DNA of 6,464 bases from Anaerolineae bacterium (GCA_016213455.1 JACRAG010000060.1:1-6464), one strand, 5' to 3'. Counted from the first letter of the stretch, positions 1 to 6,464 are shown. Made by a program: numbers and translations. Notes: generated by a model not told the origin, from the sequence alone.

Positions 1-8
1 CAATCAAA

Positions 9-16
9 GGGGAGGG
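9..16 (+). promoter_or_regulatory. Ribosome binding site of the F420-type oxidoreductase gene
   Basis: A purine-rich GGGGAGGG lies 4 bases before the ATG at 21 and supports that start. Only 20 bases of upstream sequence are in the window, so the promoter and any preceding gene cannot be seen. Confidence 0.6.
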
Positions 17-20
17 ATGA

Positions 21-491
21 ATGCCTGGGAAGACTCTGTATCACCGCATGAAGTCGTTTAACACCCGGTTTGCAGCCAATTATGGGCGCGGGGTTGGTCC
101 AACCCGTGTGACCCTGCTGTTGACCACGCGGGGCCGAAAATCCGGGCAAGCCAGGGTGACGCCGCTGCAATATGAAGAAGCGGATGGGTTGGTGTATCTA
201 GCCTCGGCGCGCGGGGCAGCCGCGGATTGGTATAAGAATGCCTGCGCTGACCCGCTGGTTCATGTGCAGCTGCAAGACCGTGCGTTTGACGCGCGTGCAG
301 AAGCCGTGACCGACGCGGCGCGGATCGCCGATTTCATCGAGCTGCGCATTCGCCGCCACCCGCTGATGGTGCGGTTGATCCTGCACCTGGTAGACCGGCT
401 GCCGCTGCGCTATACACGCGCCGACCTGGAGCGCTTATGCGCCGAAAAAGCCATGTTGATTTTGCATCCGCTGCCGCCTGATGTCAGGTAG
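21..491 (+). CDS. Nitroreductase-family deazaflavin (F420)-dependent oxidoreductase, Ddn/DUF385-like
   Basis: This 156-residue protein is about the length of the Ddn-type split beta-barrel family (roughly 150 residues), whose studied members reduce quinones or nitroaromatics with reduced cofactor F420. Seen in the sequence: a short N-terminal helix, then the family signature TTRGRKSGQARVTPL at residues 35-49, the strand GLVYLASARG at 56-65, and WYKNACADPLVHVQL at 70-84, which matches the family's W-Y-x-N-x-x-x-x-P-x-V block. The remainder is helical with a hydrophobic C-terminus. There is no signal peptide, so it is probably cytoplasmic or loosely membrane-associated. The start is supported by a strong ribosome binding site. 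The next gene follows 63 bp downstream on the same strand and may be co-transcribed. The family call is confident. F420 use is inferred from the family, and the substrate is unknown; some members bind other cofactors such as FMN or haem. Confidence 0.85.
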   Translation: MPGKTLYHRMKSFNTRFAANYGRGVGPTRVTLLLTTRGRKSGQARVTPLQYEEADGLVYLASARGAAADWYKNACADPLVHVQLQDRAFDARAEAVTDAARIADFIELRIRRHPLMVRLILHLVDRLPLRYTRADLERLCAEKAMLILHPLPPDVR

Positions 492-554
492 AATAAAGTC
501 ACAACCACCGGGATTTCGATCCACGACAACCCGGTTGAGAGATGGAGCCAGGGC

Positions 555-1250
555 ATGTTGCTTCCCATCAGTGTGATTACCTTTATCCTTCTGGCAGCCG
601 CGGCAGCCATCTTTTTCATCTGGCGCCTGACCCAGCAGCAGGGGGAAGAGAAACAGCAAAGCCAATCCGGGCACGGCTTCGCCGCGCTGGAAAACCCACC
701 GGAAGAACTGCTTTCGCGCATCCGGTCGCTGCAATTGGGCAGGCAGACTCCTGCGCGCGTCAGCGACGTGTATCGCAAAGCGGTTCTCAACGGCGAACTG
801 TACTTCTTTGACCTGATCCGCCCCGGCGAGGATGGCGATTCGCGGGAAGAAGGCTGCCTGATGGCTGTGTCGCCGGCGCTGCGCCTGCCGCGCATGGTCA
901 TCTTTCCGCTGCCCAACCTGGGCGGCGCGTGGGGCGAAAAAATGAACGATCTGGTCGGGGCAATCACCGGTTGGGCCGGCGGATACCTGGGCCTGGAGCC
1001 TGTCTCGCTGTCCCAGGCGGGTATTTTTGATGAGCGCTTTACCGTGCTGGCGGAAGATGCTGCCGAAGCGCAGGCTTTTCTCACGCCTGAGCGCGTGCGC
1101 GCGTTTAGCGCCATGCCGACCTCGGTGGTGTTCCAATCGGCAGGGGATGCATTGCAGGTGCAGGCCATCCATGTGCGCGGTAAATCCAAAGACGACTTGA
1201 TGGATTCTCAAATCGCTATTGCCACCCGGCTGATGACCACGCTGGAGTAA
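555..1250 (+). CDS. Membrane-anchored protein with a DUF3137-like soluble domain, function unknown
   Basis: This 231-residue protein starts with a hydrophobic helix (about residues 5-23, ISVITFILLAAAAAIFFIW) followed by Arg24 and a Q/E-rich linker (27-38), which fits a single N-terminal anchor with the soluble part on the cytoplasmic side. The soluble domain runs from about 45 to 231. Its most telling segment is FDERFTVLAEDAAEAQAFL at 158-176, followed by TPERVRAF (177-184). It resembles the pattern in DUF3137-type bacterial proteins: an F-x-x-x-F-x-V block, then acidic residues, then L-T-P and a helix. No catalytic motif is visible. The ATG at 555 has GGAG at 544-547 as ribosome binding site. 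An ATG at 542 is in another frame and gives only a shadow. The gene ends just before a strong terminator hairpin. It is probably real given its membrane helix, ribosome binding site and terminator. The function is unknown and the DUF3137 link is recalled pattern similarity, not a search result. Confidence 0.8.
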   Translation: MLLPISVITFILLAAAAAIFFIWRLTQQQGEEKQQSQSGHGFAALENPPEELLSRIRSLQLGRQTPARVSDVYRKAVLNGELYFFDLIRPGEDGDSREEGCLMAVSPALRLPRMVIFPLPNLGGAWGEKMNDLVGAITGWAGGYLGLEPVSLSQAGIFDERFTVLAEDAAEAQAFLTPERVRAFSAMPTSVVFQSAGDALQVQAIHVRGKSKDDLMDSQIAIATRLMTTLE

Positions 1251-1268
1251 ACGCAGGGCCGGACATAG

Positions 1269-1300
1269 CAAACACCCCCCGGTAGTTCGGGGGGTGTTTG
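1269..1300. terminator. Strong GC-rich hairpin, probable bidirectional intrinsic terminator
   Basis: CAAACACCCCCC (1269-1280) pairs perfectly with GGGGGGTGTTTG (1289-1300), a 12-bp stem. The 8-base loop can close further by a G-C and a G-T pair, leaving a 4-base loop. On the + strand it is followed by TTTGG, giving a GTTTGTTT tail, and it comes 18 bases after the stop at 1250. On the - strand it comes 11 bases after the stop at 1312, with a poorer tail (GTTTGCTATG). Its place between two convergent genes fits a shared terminator, stronger in the + direction. Confidence 0.85.
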
Positions 1301-1311
1301 TTTGGATGGCT

Positions 1312-1560
1312 TTATATGGTCGACTGCTCAACCGTCACCTGGCGGAGGGGATACCCCCGCGAATACAGGCGCTGCAGCAGCCCCAGCAGGGCAGCCTGGT
1401 CAGGCAGTTTTCCACGCAGGCAGGTGGTATTCGGTCCGTCAGGCCGGATTTCCATCTGCTCAAACCAGTCGTGCCAGCGTTCGGCGATGACGCCATCCAC
1501 AATCACCTGGCACAGCACCGGCTGGTCCATGAGCCGGGAAGGGGTCAGGCTGCCAGGCAT
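1312..1560 (-). CDS. Small conserved-type protein coupled to the C45 hydrolase gene, function unknown
   Basis: This 82-residue protein has no signal peptide or membrane helix. After about 15 residues there is a beta-rich stretch (VLCQVIVDGVIAERWHDWFE, residues 15-34), then EIRPDG and TCLRGKL, and a C-terminal PDQAALLGLLQRLYSRGYPL (53-72). The W-x-x-W-F core plus D-Q-A-A-L-x-G-L-L ending is a pattern I associate with short uncharacterised proteins common in Chloroflexota genomes; this is recollection and was not checked. The start at 1560 is preferred because a GAGGAA ribosome binding site sits 5 bases upstream; a later ATG at 1530 lacks one. The start lies inside the end of the hydrolase gene, overlapping it by 16 bases, which indicates translational coupling. 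The gene ends 11 bases before the hairpin at 1269-1300. Confidence 0.75.
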   Translation of the reverse strand: MPGSLTPSRLMDQPVLCQVIVDGVIAERWHDWFEQMEIRPDGPNTTCLRGKLPDQAALLGLLQRLYSRGYPLRQVTVEQSTI

Positions 1561-3686
1561 TCCGGTTCCTCGCTTTCCAGGTCAAGTGGCAGTCGCGCAG
1601 GCGGGCTTATCCGCTGTGCCGCCTGCGATGACAACACCTGGGTCCAGTTGTAGGCGCGGGTTGCCTGAGCCAGGATGGACACACTGGCGCGCTGCCCTGA
1701 GCCGTTCGCCTGCGCGGCGAGTTTCTGTCCGGTGCTGTAATACTCCCGTGCTCGCACGATCAAAGCCTGCATCCCTTCGGCTGCCGGGCTGCCGGCTGGG
1801 AGCGCTGCCAGGGCTGTTTCGGCTTCCCTCAGGCGCTGCTGCGCATTTTCCGAGGCGGAGAGCATCACTTCCACCGGGCTCTGGCCCAGGCGAATTTCCC
1901 AAAAGGCATTCGTCTCGCCGTACACCGGGCCGCAGTGGGGCAAGGGAGCGTGGGCTGTCAACCCGCGCGCAGCCGGGCCAACGCACACGGCGTAGCGGCC
2001 TTCGGAGGGTTTCATCATGGCGACGACGGCATTGCCGGCGTGACCGGTGGTCACCTGGCCCCATTCCCCGTTCTTTTTGTAACCCGCGGCAATTTCTTCG
2101 AAGCTGCCGGGCGGCAGGATGCCGGAACGCCGGTACAGGCGTTGGATGGTATCGAAGTCGATGCGCCCGACGCGCGGATTGAGGGCGCTGAAAACAAAGT
2201 TGTTGCGCCCGCACGAGTTGCTGTACATCAGGTTCATGATGGCGTTGACCAGCTCGGCGCCGCTGGGTTTGCGCAGCGTGACCAGGGAGGGCGGCTGAAA
2301 ACTCACCGGGCGCCAGCCACCGTGCTGATCCCACATCCAGCGATCACGGAAGGGCTTCATCCAACCGGCCTGTTCAGCCTGGGGGTGGGCAGCCGAGTTG
2401 TTGGCATAAAGGAAGTCTGTCTCGCCCAGCACGCCGGCTTCGCGGATGATGATCGGGTTTTTACGGCTTTCAGCGACGTAACCATAGCTGGAGTCGGCGT
2501 AGAAGCCGCCGGCTGTGTTGGCTGGGTCCATGCCGACATCGCCGACCGGAAAATTCAACTCCATTTCACGGGCTTCGCGCGCCGAGTTGGCGAAGCGCAG
2601 GATGTGCAGCACGGACATTCCGCGCCGGATGCCATATCCCCATTCGGAGCGGTCTTCAATCATCTTGGGCACGCCGCCGTGATGCACATAGGCCAAACCG
2701 CGGGCGTTCATGCCGGGGTGTCCCATCAGCCCCACATTGCCGACCACCGGCACGTCGCCGTACACCGAGAATGGGGTAAAGATGTAAGGGTTACCGGTCT
2801 CTGGGAATGCCACGATGGTGACCATGAAGGTGGCATCGTGGTCGCCGGATGCGCCGGCAACCAGCTTGCCGTCAACGGTGGCGCGTCCCCAGGCGGCGAC
2901 ACCCGAGCACAGAATCGGCATGCGATCCATGGCTTTATCCCAGTCGCCTTTGGCCTGGTAGAAATTGGTCGGGCGGGAGTGACCGGCCCAGATATCCAGC
3001 ACGTCTTCATAGCTCATCGCCACGCCGGATGCGGTGGCGCCGTCTGCCCAGCCGCGGATCATATCCAGCAGTTCGGGGGTGTGCTGGCGCATCTGCGCTT
3101 CGTAGTTGCGGTGCACCTGATATTCGTCTTCGGTGAAACTGCGCCCGGCCTTGTGGGTGAAAACCCAACGCCCAAAAATCTGGATCACCTGCCGGGCATA
3201 CTGGTAGCCCATCTCGTAATCCGACCCCTGCAGGATGACCACCGGGTTGGACGCCGGAAGGATGGGCATATCGCCGGCGCAGTCGATCTCGGTGCCGGGC
3301 ATGGGGGTGATGGCGTCAAATTCGGTCACCACAGGCTGGGTGGATTTTTCCACCAGCGCGGTATACACACGGTTGCCCAGCTGGATGCTGCGATTGGCAG
3401 CCTGGAAGCATTTGCGCCAGCCGTCTTTGACGATCTTGCGTCCGGCTGCTTCGGCGTACCATTTACTTTTTTGCAGTTCCAGTACCGCCTGGTTGAACTC
3501 ACGCAGGCGCAGCGCAAAGATGGGGTCCTGCGGGCTGAGTTTGCCCAGTTCGATGTTGGCGCGGATCAGAATGGAGTGCACTTTTTCGTGCAAGGGGATC
3601 AGGCGGATGGGGTTGGCGTTTTCGAAAAAGTAGCGCGCCACCTTCATGAATTTGGACGGGTTTTTACGAGGCGTAATGTCAGTCAT
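1545..3686 (-). CDS. C45-family autoproteolytic acyltransferase/hydrolase (Ntn hydrolase) with N-terminal extension
   Basis: This 713-residue protein resembles the C45 family, typified by fungal acyl-CoA:6-aminopenicillanic acid acyltransferase, in which the precursor cuts itself before a Cys that becomes the N-terminal nucleophile for amide hydrolysis or acyl transfer. Visible landmarks: VVILQGSDYEMGYQYARQV (149-167), the usual start of the family's propeptide region; LCSGVAAWGRATVDGKLV (259-276), with Cys260 the likely nucleophile (codon 2907-2909); GASGDHD (278-284), matching the block after the nucleophile; MNARGLAYVHHGG (326-338); FLYANNSAAHP (425-435), with Asn429/430 as oxyanion candidates; and HAGNAVVAMMKP (549-560). 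Residues 1-145 precede the usual family start and are largely helical. The C-terminal 600-690 is also helical. No signal peptide is seen, so it is probably cytoplasmic. Predicted cleavage would give chains of 259 and 454 residues. AAGGA lies 5 bases upstream of the ATG. The family is fairly sure; the substrate is unknown. Confidence 0.85.
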   Translation of the reverse strand: MTDITPRKNPSKFMKVARYFFENANPIRLIPLHEKVHSILIRANIELGKLSPQDPIFALRLREFNQAVLELQKSKWYAEAAGRKIVKDGWRKCFQAANRSIQLGNRVYTALVEKSTQPVVTEFDAITPMPGTEIDCAGDMPILPASNPVVILQGSDYEMGYQYARQVIQIFGRWVFTHKAGRSFTEDEYQVHRNYEAQMRQHTPELLDMIRGWADGATASGVAMSYEDVLDIWAGHSRPTNFYQAKGDWDKAMDRMPILCSGVAAWGRATVDGKLVAGASGDHDATFMVTIVAFPETGNPYIFTPFSVYGDVPVVGNVGLMGHPGMNARGLAYVHHGGVPKMIEDRSEWGYGIRRGMSVLHILRFANSAREAREMELNFPVGDVGMDPANTAGGFYADSSYGYVAESRKNPIIIREAGVLGETDFLYANNSAAHPQAEQAGWMKPFRDRWMWDQHGGWRPVSFQPPSLVTLRKPSGAELVNAIMNLMYSNSCGRNNFVFSALNPRVGRIDFDTIQRLYRRSGILPPGSFEEIAAGYKKNGEWGQVTTGHAGNAVVAMMKPSEGRYAVCVGPAARGLTAHAPLPHCGPVYGETNAFWEIRLGQSPVEVMLSASENAQQRLREAETALAALPAGSPAAEGMQALIVRAREYYSTGQKLAAQANGSGQRASVSILAQATRAYNWTQVLSSQAAQRISPPARLPLDLESEEPECLAA
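1566..1571 (-). promoter_or_regulatory. Ribosome binding site of the 82-residue protein gene
   Basis: On the - strand GAGGAA lies 5 bases before the ATG at 1560 and inside the last codons of the hydrolase gene. It decides between the two possible starts (1560 and 1530) in favour of 1560. Confidence 0.6.
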
Positions 3687-3691
3687 GGGAT

Positions 3692-3696
3692 TCCTT
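3692..3696 (-). promoter_or_regulatory. Ribosome binding site of the C45 hydrolase gene
   Basis: AAGGA, within a longer AAAGAAGGAA on the - strand, lies 5 bases before the ATG at 3686. It supports that start over the internal Met14, and so supports translation of the full N-terminal extension. Confidence 0.65.
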
Positions 3697-3701
3697 CTTT
3701 C

Positions 3702-3718
3702 GATAACCGGCGGTTATC
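3702..3718. promoter_or_regulatory. Perfect inverted repeat, operator candidate before the C45 hydrolase gene
   Basis: GATAACCG and CGGTTATC are perfect 8-bp reverse complements around one central base, ending 5 bases before the AAGGA ribosome binding site. The short spacing (1 base) rules out an RNA hairpin and points to a site for a dimeric DNA-binding protein. It overlaps the best -10-like element I can find for this gene. The binding protein is unknown; known MalT boxes are not palindromes of this kind, so the upstream LuxR regulator is not an obvious match. Confidence 0.45.
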
Positions 3719-3740
3719 TGTCTATTATTTGTCACTGCAA
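3713..3740 (-). promoter_or_regulatory. Weak sigma70-like promoter candidate for the C45 hydrolase gene
   Basis: On the - strand TTGCAG (3740-3735) and GATAAC (3718-3713) are separated by 16 bases. They match the -35 and -10 consensus at only 3 and 4 of 6 positions. The -10 half falls within one arm of the inverted repeat, so a protein bound there would block it. Transcription would start about 20 bases before the start codon's ribosome binding site region. Confidence 0.25.
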
Positions 3741-3790
3741 GAAGGATACAGCAGCGGGGACGGGTCGGCATTGTCCGAAAGGTGAATTTA

Positions 3791-3825
3791 CGGGTGTATT
3801 CCGGCGCGATGCGGGGATACACCCG
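3791..3825 (-). terminator. Hairpin directly after the LuxR regulator stop codon, probable terminator
   Basis: CGGGTGTATTCC (3791-3802) pairs with the arm at 3814-3825 (GGGATACACCCG) over 12 bp with one G-T wobble, around an 11-base loop. On the - strand it begins one base after the regulator's stop codon (3827-3829). The tail after the stem reads TAAATTCACC, which is AT-rich but not a proper U-tract, so termination may be partial, allowing some read-through into the hydrolase gene. Confidence 0.55.
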
Positions 3826-3826
3826 G

Positions 3827-6451
3827 TCAAATCAAACGCAGGTCGCGCGCGCGCAGTAAAGCCTGGGTGCGGCTGGTCACGTCCAGCTTGTCAAAGATGT
3901 GGTTGATATGCTTTTTGACCGTGGTTTCAGCCACGCTCAAGCGTTGCGCGATTTCACGGTTGCCCAGACCTTCAGCCAACAGGTGCAGCACTTCCAGTTC
4001 GCGTTCGCTGAGCGGCGCGCGCAGGTTGACCGGCCCAGACGCATCATCCAGCAGGGCATCCAGCAGCGGCAAAGCCACGCCGCGCCGGGCAGCTTCCAGC
4101 AGCAGCGGGCGCAGTTCCACGCCCTCGACGCGGAAAACCTGGGGCACATTCTGCTCCTCCCCGAGCTGCAGGGCCTGCAGCAAGGCTGCCTGGGCAGAGT
4201 CGGGGCGGTTGAGCGCCTGGAACACGCGCGCCAGGACCAACTGCGCTTCCAACGCGATGCGCATCCGCCCGTCTTTTTCCGCGGCAGCGCGCACGGACTG
4301 TGCCACGCCGAGGGCAGCCTGGGGCTCGCCAACAGCTGCCAGCACCCGCGCCAGCACCAGATCTTCCGTGGGGTGCAGATATTCGACTGCGGGGGAAGCC
4401 TGGTAGCGCACGGCCCAGGATTTGGCCTGGCGCAGATTGCCCTGCTCGAGCCAGCAGCGCGCCTGCGCAGCTTCGACGGAACGCCGGGTGCGCTCCAGCC
4501 CGGAAGCCCGGGCCATTTCCACCGCCTGCCGCAGCAATTCGGCGGCGCGGGTGTGATTGTGCTGTGCCTGCAGGATGCGCGCCTGCAGTATGGCGCCTGT
4601 CTGGGTGGTGTCCTCTATGCCCCCTTGCGCCAGCAGGTTCAGTCCTTCGGTGAGGGCCTCGTCTGCGCCAGGTAGATCGCTGCGCTCAAAGAGCAGCCAG
4701 GCCTGCAGGGTCAGAATCAGTCCGGCGGCAGGCATCAACTGATCGCCGCTGCTGCCCAGCCGCAGCCCTTCACGGATGATTTGCCCGGCTTGCGCGGTTT
4801 TTCCCATCAGCATGTGCGCCCAGGCCTGGTTGGTGAGCGCGTTGATCGCCAGCAGGCGAAATCCGTTGGCTAGCCCGCCTTCATAAGCCATTTGCAGCCA
4901 GCGCAGGCTCTCCTGCATCTGACCTTGCAGCAGCAGGGTATAGCCCAGAGATGCCGCCGCGGAGCTGCGTGCCAGCGTGGTCGAGGGCGGCAATTCAGCC
5001 AGGGCTTGCCGGGCGGCGGCTTGTGCGCGGTTGACTTCGCCGCGCGCGGCGGCGATGCGTGCCCGGCTGCCCGCGATGTGCGCGGGCAACTGTGGATCGA
5101 TATCGGGCAGCGTTTCGAGCTGGTCGAGGATATTCTCCGCCTGTTCCATGCGCCCGGAGACAAACAGGGCGCGGGATTGGTACAGGCGCAGCCAGGGGCG
5201 GTTTTCCATTGCCTCGGGCGGCAGGGATTTCATCCAGCCCAAAACCGTACGGATCTCGCCAGATGACCAGATCTCCGCCTGGCGCACGGCGTTTTCCAGC
5301 AGCCCGGCAGCCAGGTTCTGATCCTGCGCCAAAAAGGCGTAGGACACGGCTTCAGCCAGCCAGCCGTTGGCCTGATGCCAGAGGGCAGCCCGCCGGTACA
5401 GCCGGGCAATGCTTTCAACGGACTGGTTTTGCTTCAATCGCGCCAGCAGCAGTTCGCCAAACAGATGGTGATAGCGGTACCAGGTGCGCTCTTCATCCAG
5501 CGCCACCAGGAACAGGTTGGCGCGGTCCAGTTCCATCAAGGTGGTTTGCGCCGCCGATCCGTCCAGTCCGGCTTCTGCCAGCAGTTCTGCGCACAATGGG
5601 GCGGTGAACTGGCGCAGGATGGCGGTGATTTGTAAAAATTGCTGCACGGCTTGCGGCTGGCGGTCGTACACCTCGTCGGAGAGGAAATCGAGCAGGTAGT
5701 GGTGCCTCCCGGAAAACCGCGCGATGCGTTCAGCGATGTGCTCTGGCGGCTGGCCTTTGAGGCTGATCGCAGCTGCCTGCAGGGCTGCCGCCCAACCCTC
5801 GGTGCGTTTTTCCAACTCCTCCACCTGTTCGGGCAGCAGGTCGGCGCCGATCTGCCGGCTCAGAAAAGCGGCGGTTTCAGCGGGGGTGAAACGCAGGTTG
5901 GCTGAGCGGATTTCCAGCAGCTGCCCGCGGATGCGCCAGCGCGCCAGCGGCAGGGGTGGGTCGGTGCGGGAGGCGATGACCACATGCAGGTGATTGGGGC
6001 AGTGCTCCAGCAGGTAGAGCAGGCTGGTGTGCACGGTGCTTTCTTGAATGATATGGTAGTCATCCAGCACCAACACCAGCGGGCCTGGCAGACTCATCAG
6101 CGCGTTGATCCAGGCGCGCACGAAGGCAGGCACCGCCTGCGCAGAGGTGAGCAGGCCATAGATGGCGGTGCTGTCTTGGCCCAACGGGAAGGCGGATGCC
6201 ACGTAATTCCAGAAGCGCAGCGGGTCATTGTCATCGACATCCAGCGTGAGCCAGCCGGTGCGCGCGTGACCGGTGATGCGTTTGAGCCATGCGCTCAACA
6301 GGGTGGTCTTGCCTGAACCCGGCGGCGCGGAGATGACCACCAGCGGTACCTGCAGGGCTTCTTCTAGCGCCTGCTCCAAACGGGCGCGTTCCACATGTTC
6401 ACGCGGCAGGGGTGGAATGAGCAGTTTGGTGGAAAGCAGGGTTGGATCCAT
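3827..6451 (-). CDS. MalT-like LuxR-family transcriptional regulator (LAL type: STAND ATPase, TPR, LuxR HTH)
   Basis: This 874-residue protein is a full-length large ATP-binding LuxR regulator, similar in size to MalT (about 900 residues). Domains seen: a typical N-terminus LLSTKLLIPP (5-14); a STAND ATPase with Walker A APPGSGKT (42-49), Walker B LVLVLDDYH (125-133) and IASRTDPPLPLARWR (159-173); EGWAAALQ (218-225); a winged-helix-like part ending near WYRYHHLFGELLLARL (324-339); TPR-like helical pairs from about 345 to 800; and a C-terminal LuxR HTH at 814-870, with LSERELEVL, NREIAQRL, TTVKKH and the KL-x-V-x-x-R ending. In this family a small-molecule effector bound by the TPR region drives ATP-dependent oligomerisation and gene activation. 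It lacks any acyl-homoserine-lactone binding domain. The start at 6451 has TAAGG 8 bases upstream, at the window edge. The C45 hydrolase gene lies 140 bp downstream on the same strand and is a candidate target. The effector is unknown. Confidence 0.93.
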   Translation of the reverse strand: MDPTLLSTKLLIPPLPREHVERARLEQALEEALQVPLVVISAPPGSGKTTLLSAWLKRITGHARTGWLTLDVDDNDPLRFWNYVASAFPLGQDSTAIYGLLTSAQAVPAFVRAWINALMSLPGPLVLVLDDYHIIQESTVHTSLLYLLEHCPNHLHVVIASRTDPPLPLARWRIRGQLLEIRSANLRFTPAETAAFLSRQIGADLLPEQVEELEKRTEGWAAALQAAAISLKGQPPEHIAERIARFSGRHHYLLDFLSDEVYDRQPQAVQQFLQITAILRQFTAPLCAELLAEAGLDGSAAQTTLMELDRANLFLVALDEERTWYRYHHLFGELLLARLKQNQSVESIARLYRRAALWHQANGWLAEAVSYAFLAQDQNLAAGLLENAVRQAEIWSSGEIRTVLGWMKSLPPEAMENRPWLRLYQSRALFVSGRMEQAENILDQLETLPDIDPQLPAHIAGSRARIAAARGEVNRAQAAARQALAELPPSTTLARSSAAASLGYTLLLQGQMQESLRWLQMAYEGGLANGFRLLAINALTNQAWAHMLMGKTAQAGQIIREGLRLGSSGDQLMPAAGLILTLQAWLLFERSDLPGADEALTEGLNLLAQGGIEDTTQTGAILQARILQAQHNHTRAAELLRQAVEMARASGLERTRRSVEAAQARCWLEQGNLRQAKSWAVRYQASPAVEYLHPTEDLVLARVLAAVGEPQAALGVAQSVRAAAEKDGRMRIALEAQLVLARVFQALNRPDSAQAALLQALQLGEEQNVPQVFRVEGVELRPLLLEAARRGVALPLLDALLDDASGPVNLRAPLSERELEVLHLLAEGLGNREIAQRLSVAETTVKKHINHIFDKLDVTSRTQALLRARDLRLI

Positions 6452-6459
6452 GCGCAGCG

Positions 6460-6464
6460 CCTTA
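6460..6464 (-). promoter_or_regulatory. Ribosome binding site of the LuxR regulator gene, at the window edge
   Basis: TAAGG on the - strand lies 8 bases before the ATG at 6451. No in-frame stop is visible in the 13 bases upstream, so an earlier start cannot be excluded, but the protein begins as its family usually does. Confidence 0.4.

Noticed and set aside
489..494. TAGAAT as a -10 element for a promoter between the two + strand genes
   Set aside because: It overlaps the stop codon of the first gene, and the nearest -35-like TTGCAT (462-467) is 21 bases away, too far for a normal spacer.
507..537. Small dyads in the 63-bp gap: ACCGGG/CCCGGT with a 17-base loop, and CAACC-C-GGTTG
   Set aside because: The stems are only 5-6 bp and no U-tract follows, so neither is a convincing terminator or operator; both are expected by chance at this GC content.
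410..1331. Two - strand open frames (410-1189 and 435-1331) antisense to the DUF3137-like gene
   Set aside because: They cross the hairpin at 1269-1300 or lack any family pattern, and have low-complexity Arg/Ser/Gln-rich products typical of shadow frames.
1935..3785. Long open frame of 616 codons on the + strand, antisense to the C45 hydrolase gene
   Set aside because: It mirrors the codon bias of the GC-rich hydrolase gene. Its product is rich in His, Gly and Val with no recognisable domain, and the opposite strand encodes a clear family member with a ribosome binding site.
3827..6451. Reading the LuxR-family protein as a quorum-sensing receptor
   Set aside because: Its N-terminus is a STAND ATPase with TPR-like repeats, not an acyl-homoserine-lactone binding domain.

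Overview
The window is a GC-rich bacterial segment with five protein-coding genes, two on the + strand (left quarter) and three on the - strand (the rest), meeting convergently at about 1250-1312. The mix suggests a Chloroflexota (Anaerolineae-like) bacterium: a deazaflavin (F420)-type nitroreductase-fold protein, a very large MalT-like LuxR regulator, and a small protein with a C-terminal D-Q-A-A-L-x-G-L-L segment of a kind I associate with that phylum. This placement is inference from gene content, not from a marker gene.

Left part (1-1300, + strand): a Ddn/DUF385-type F420-dependent oxidoreductase-like protein (21-491), then after 63 bp a protein with one N-terminal membrane helix and a soluble domain resembling DUF3137-type proteins (555-1250). 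A strong GC-rich hairpin at 1269-1300 closes this unit and lies exactly between the convergent genes, so it can serve both strands.

Right part (1312-6451, - strand, read right to left): an 874-residue STAND-type ATPase/TPR/LuxR-HTH regulator (6451-3827), a hairpin immediately after its stop, a 140-bp intergenic region with a perfect 8-bp inverted repeat just upstream of the next ribosome binding site, a 713-residue C45-family (acyl-CoA:6-APA acyltransferase-like) Ntn hydrolase with predicted nucleophile Cys260 (3686-1545), and an 82-residue protein (1560-1312) whose start overlaps the hydrolase stop by 16 bases.

The most interesting unit is the - strand group: a large signal-sensing regulator, a putative self-cleaving amidohydrolase/acyltransferase carrying an unusual extra N-terminal region of about 145 residues, and a translationally coupled small protein, with a palindromic operator candidate in front of the hydrolase. 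Substrate and effector cannot be read from the sequence. I saw no tRNA, rRNA, CRISPR array, insertion sequence or prophage signal.
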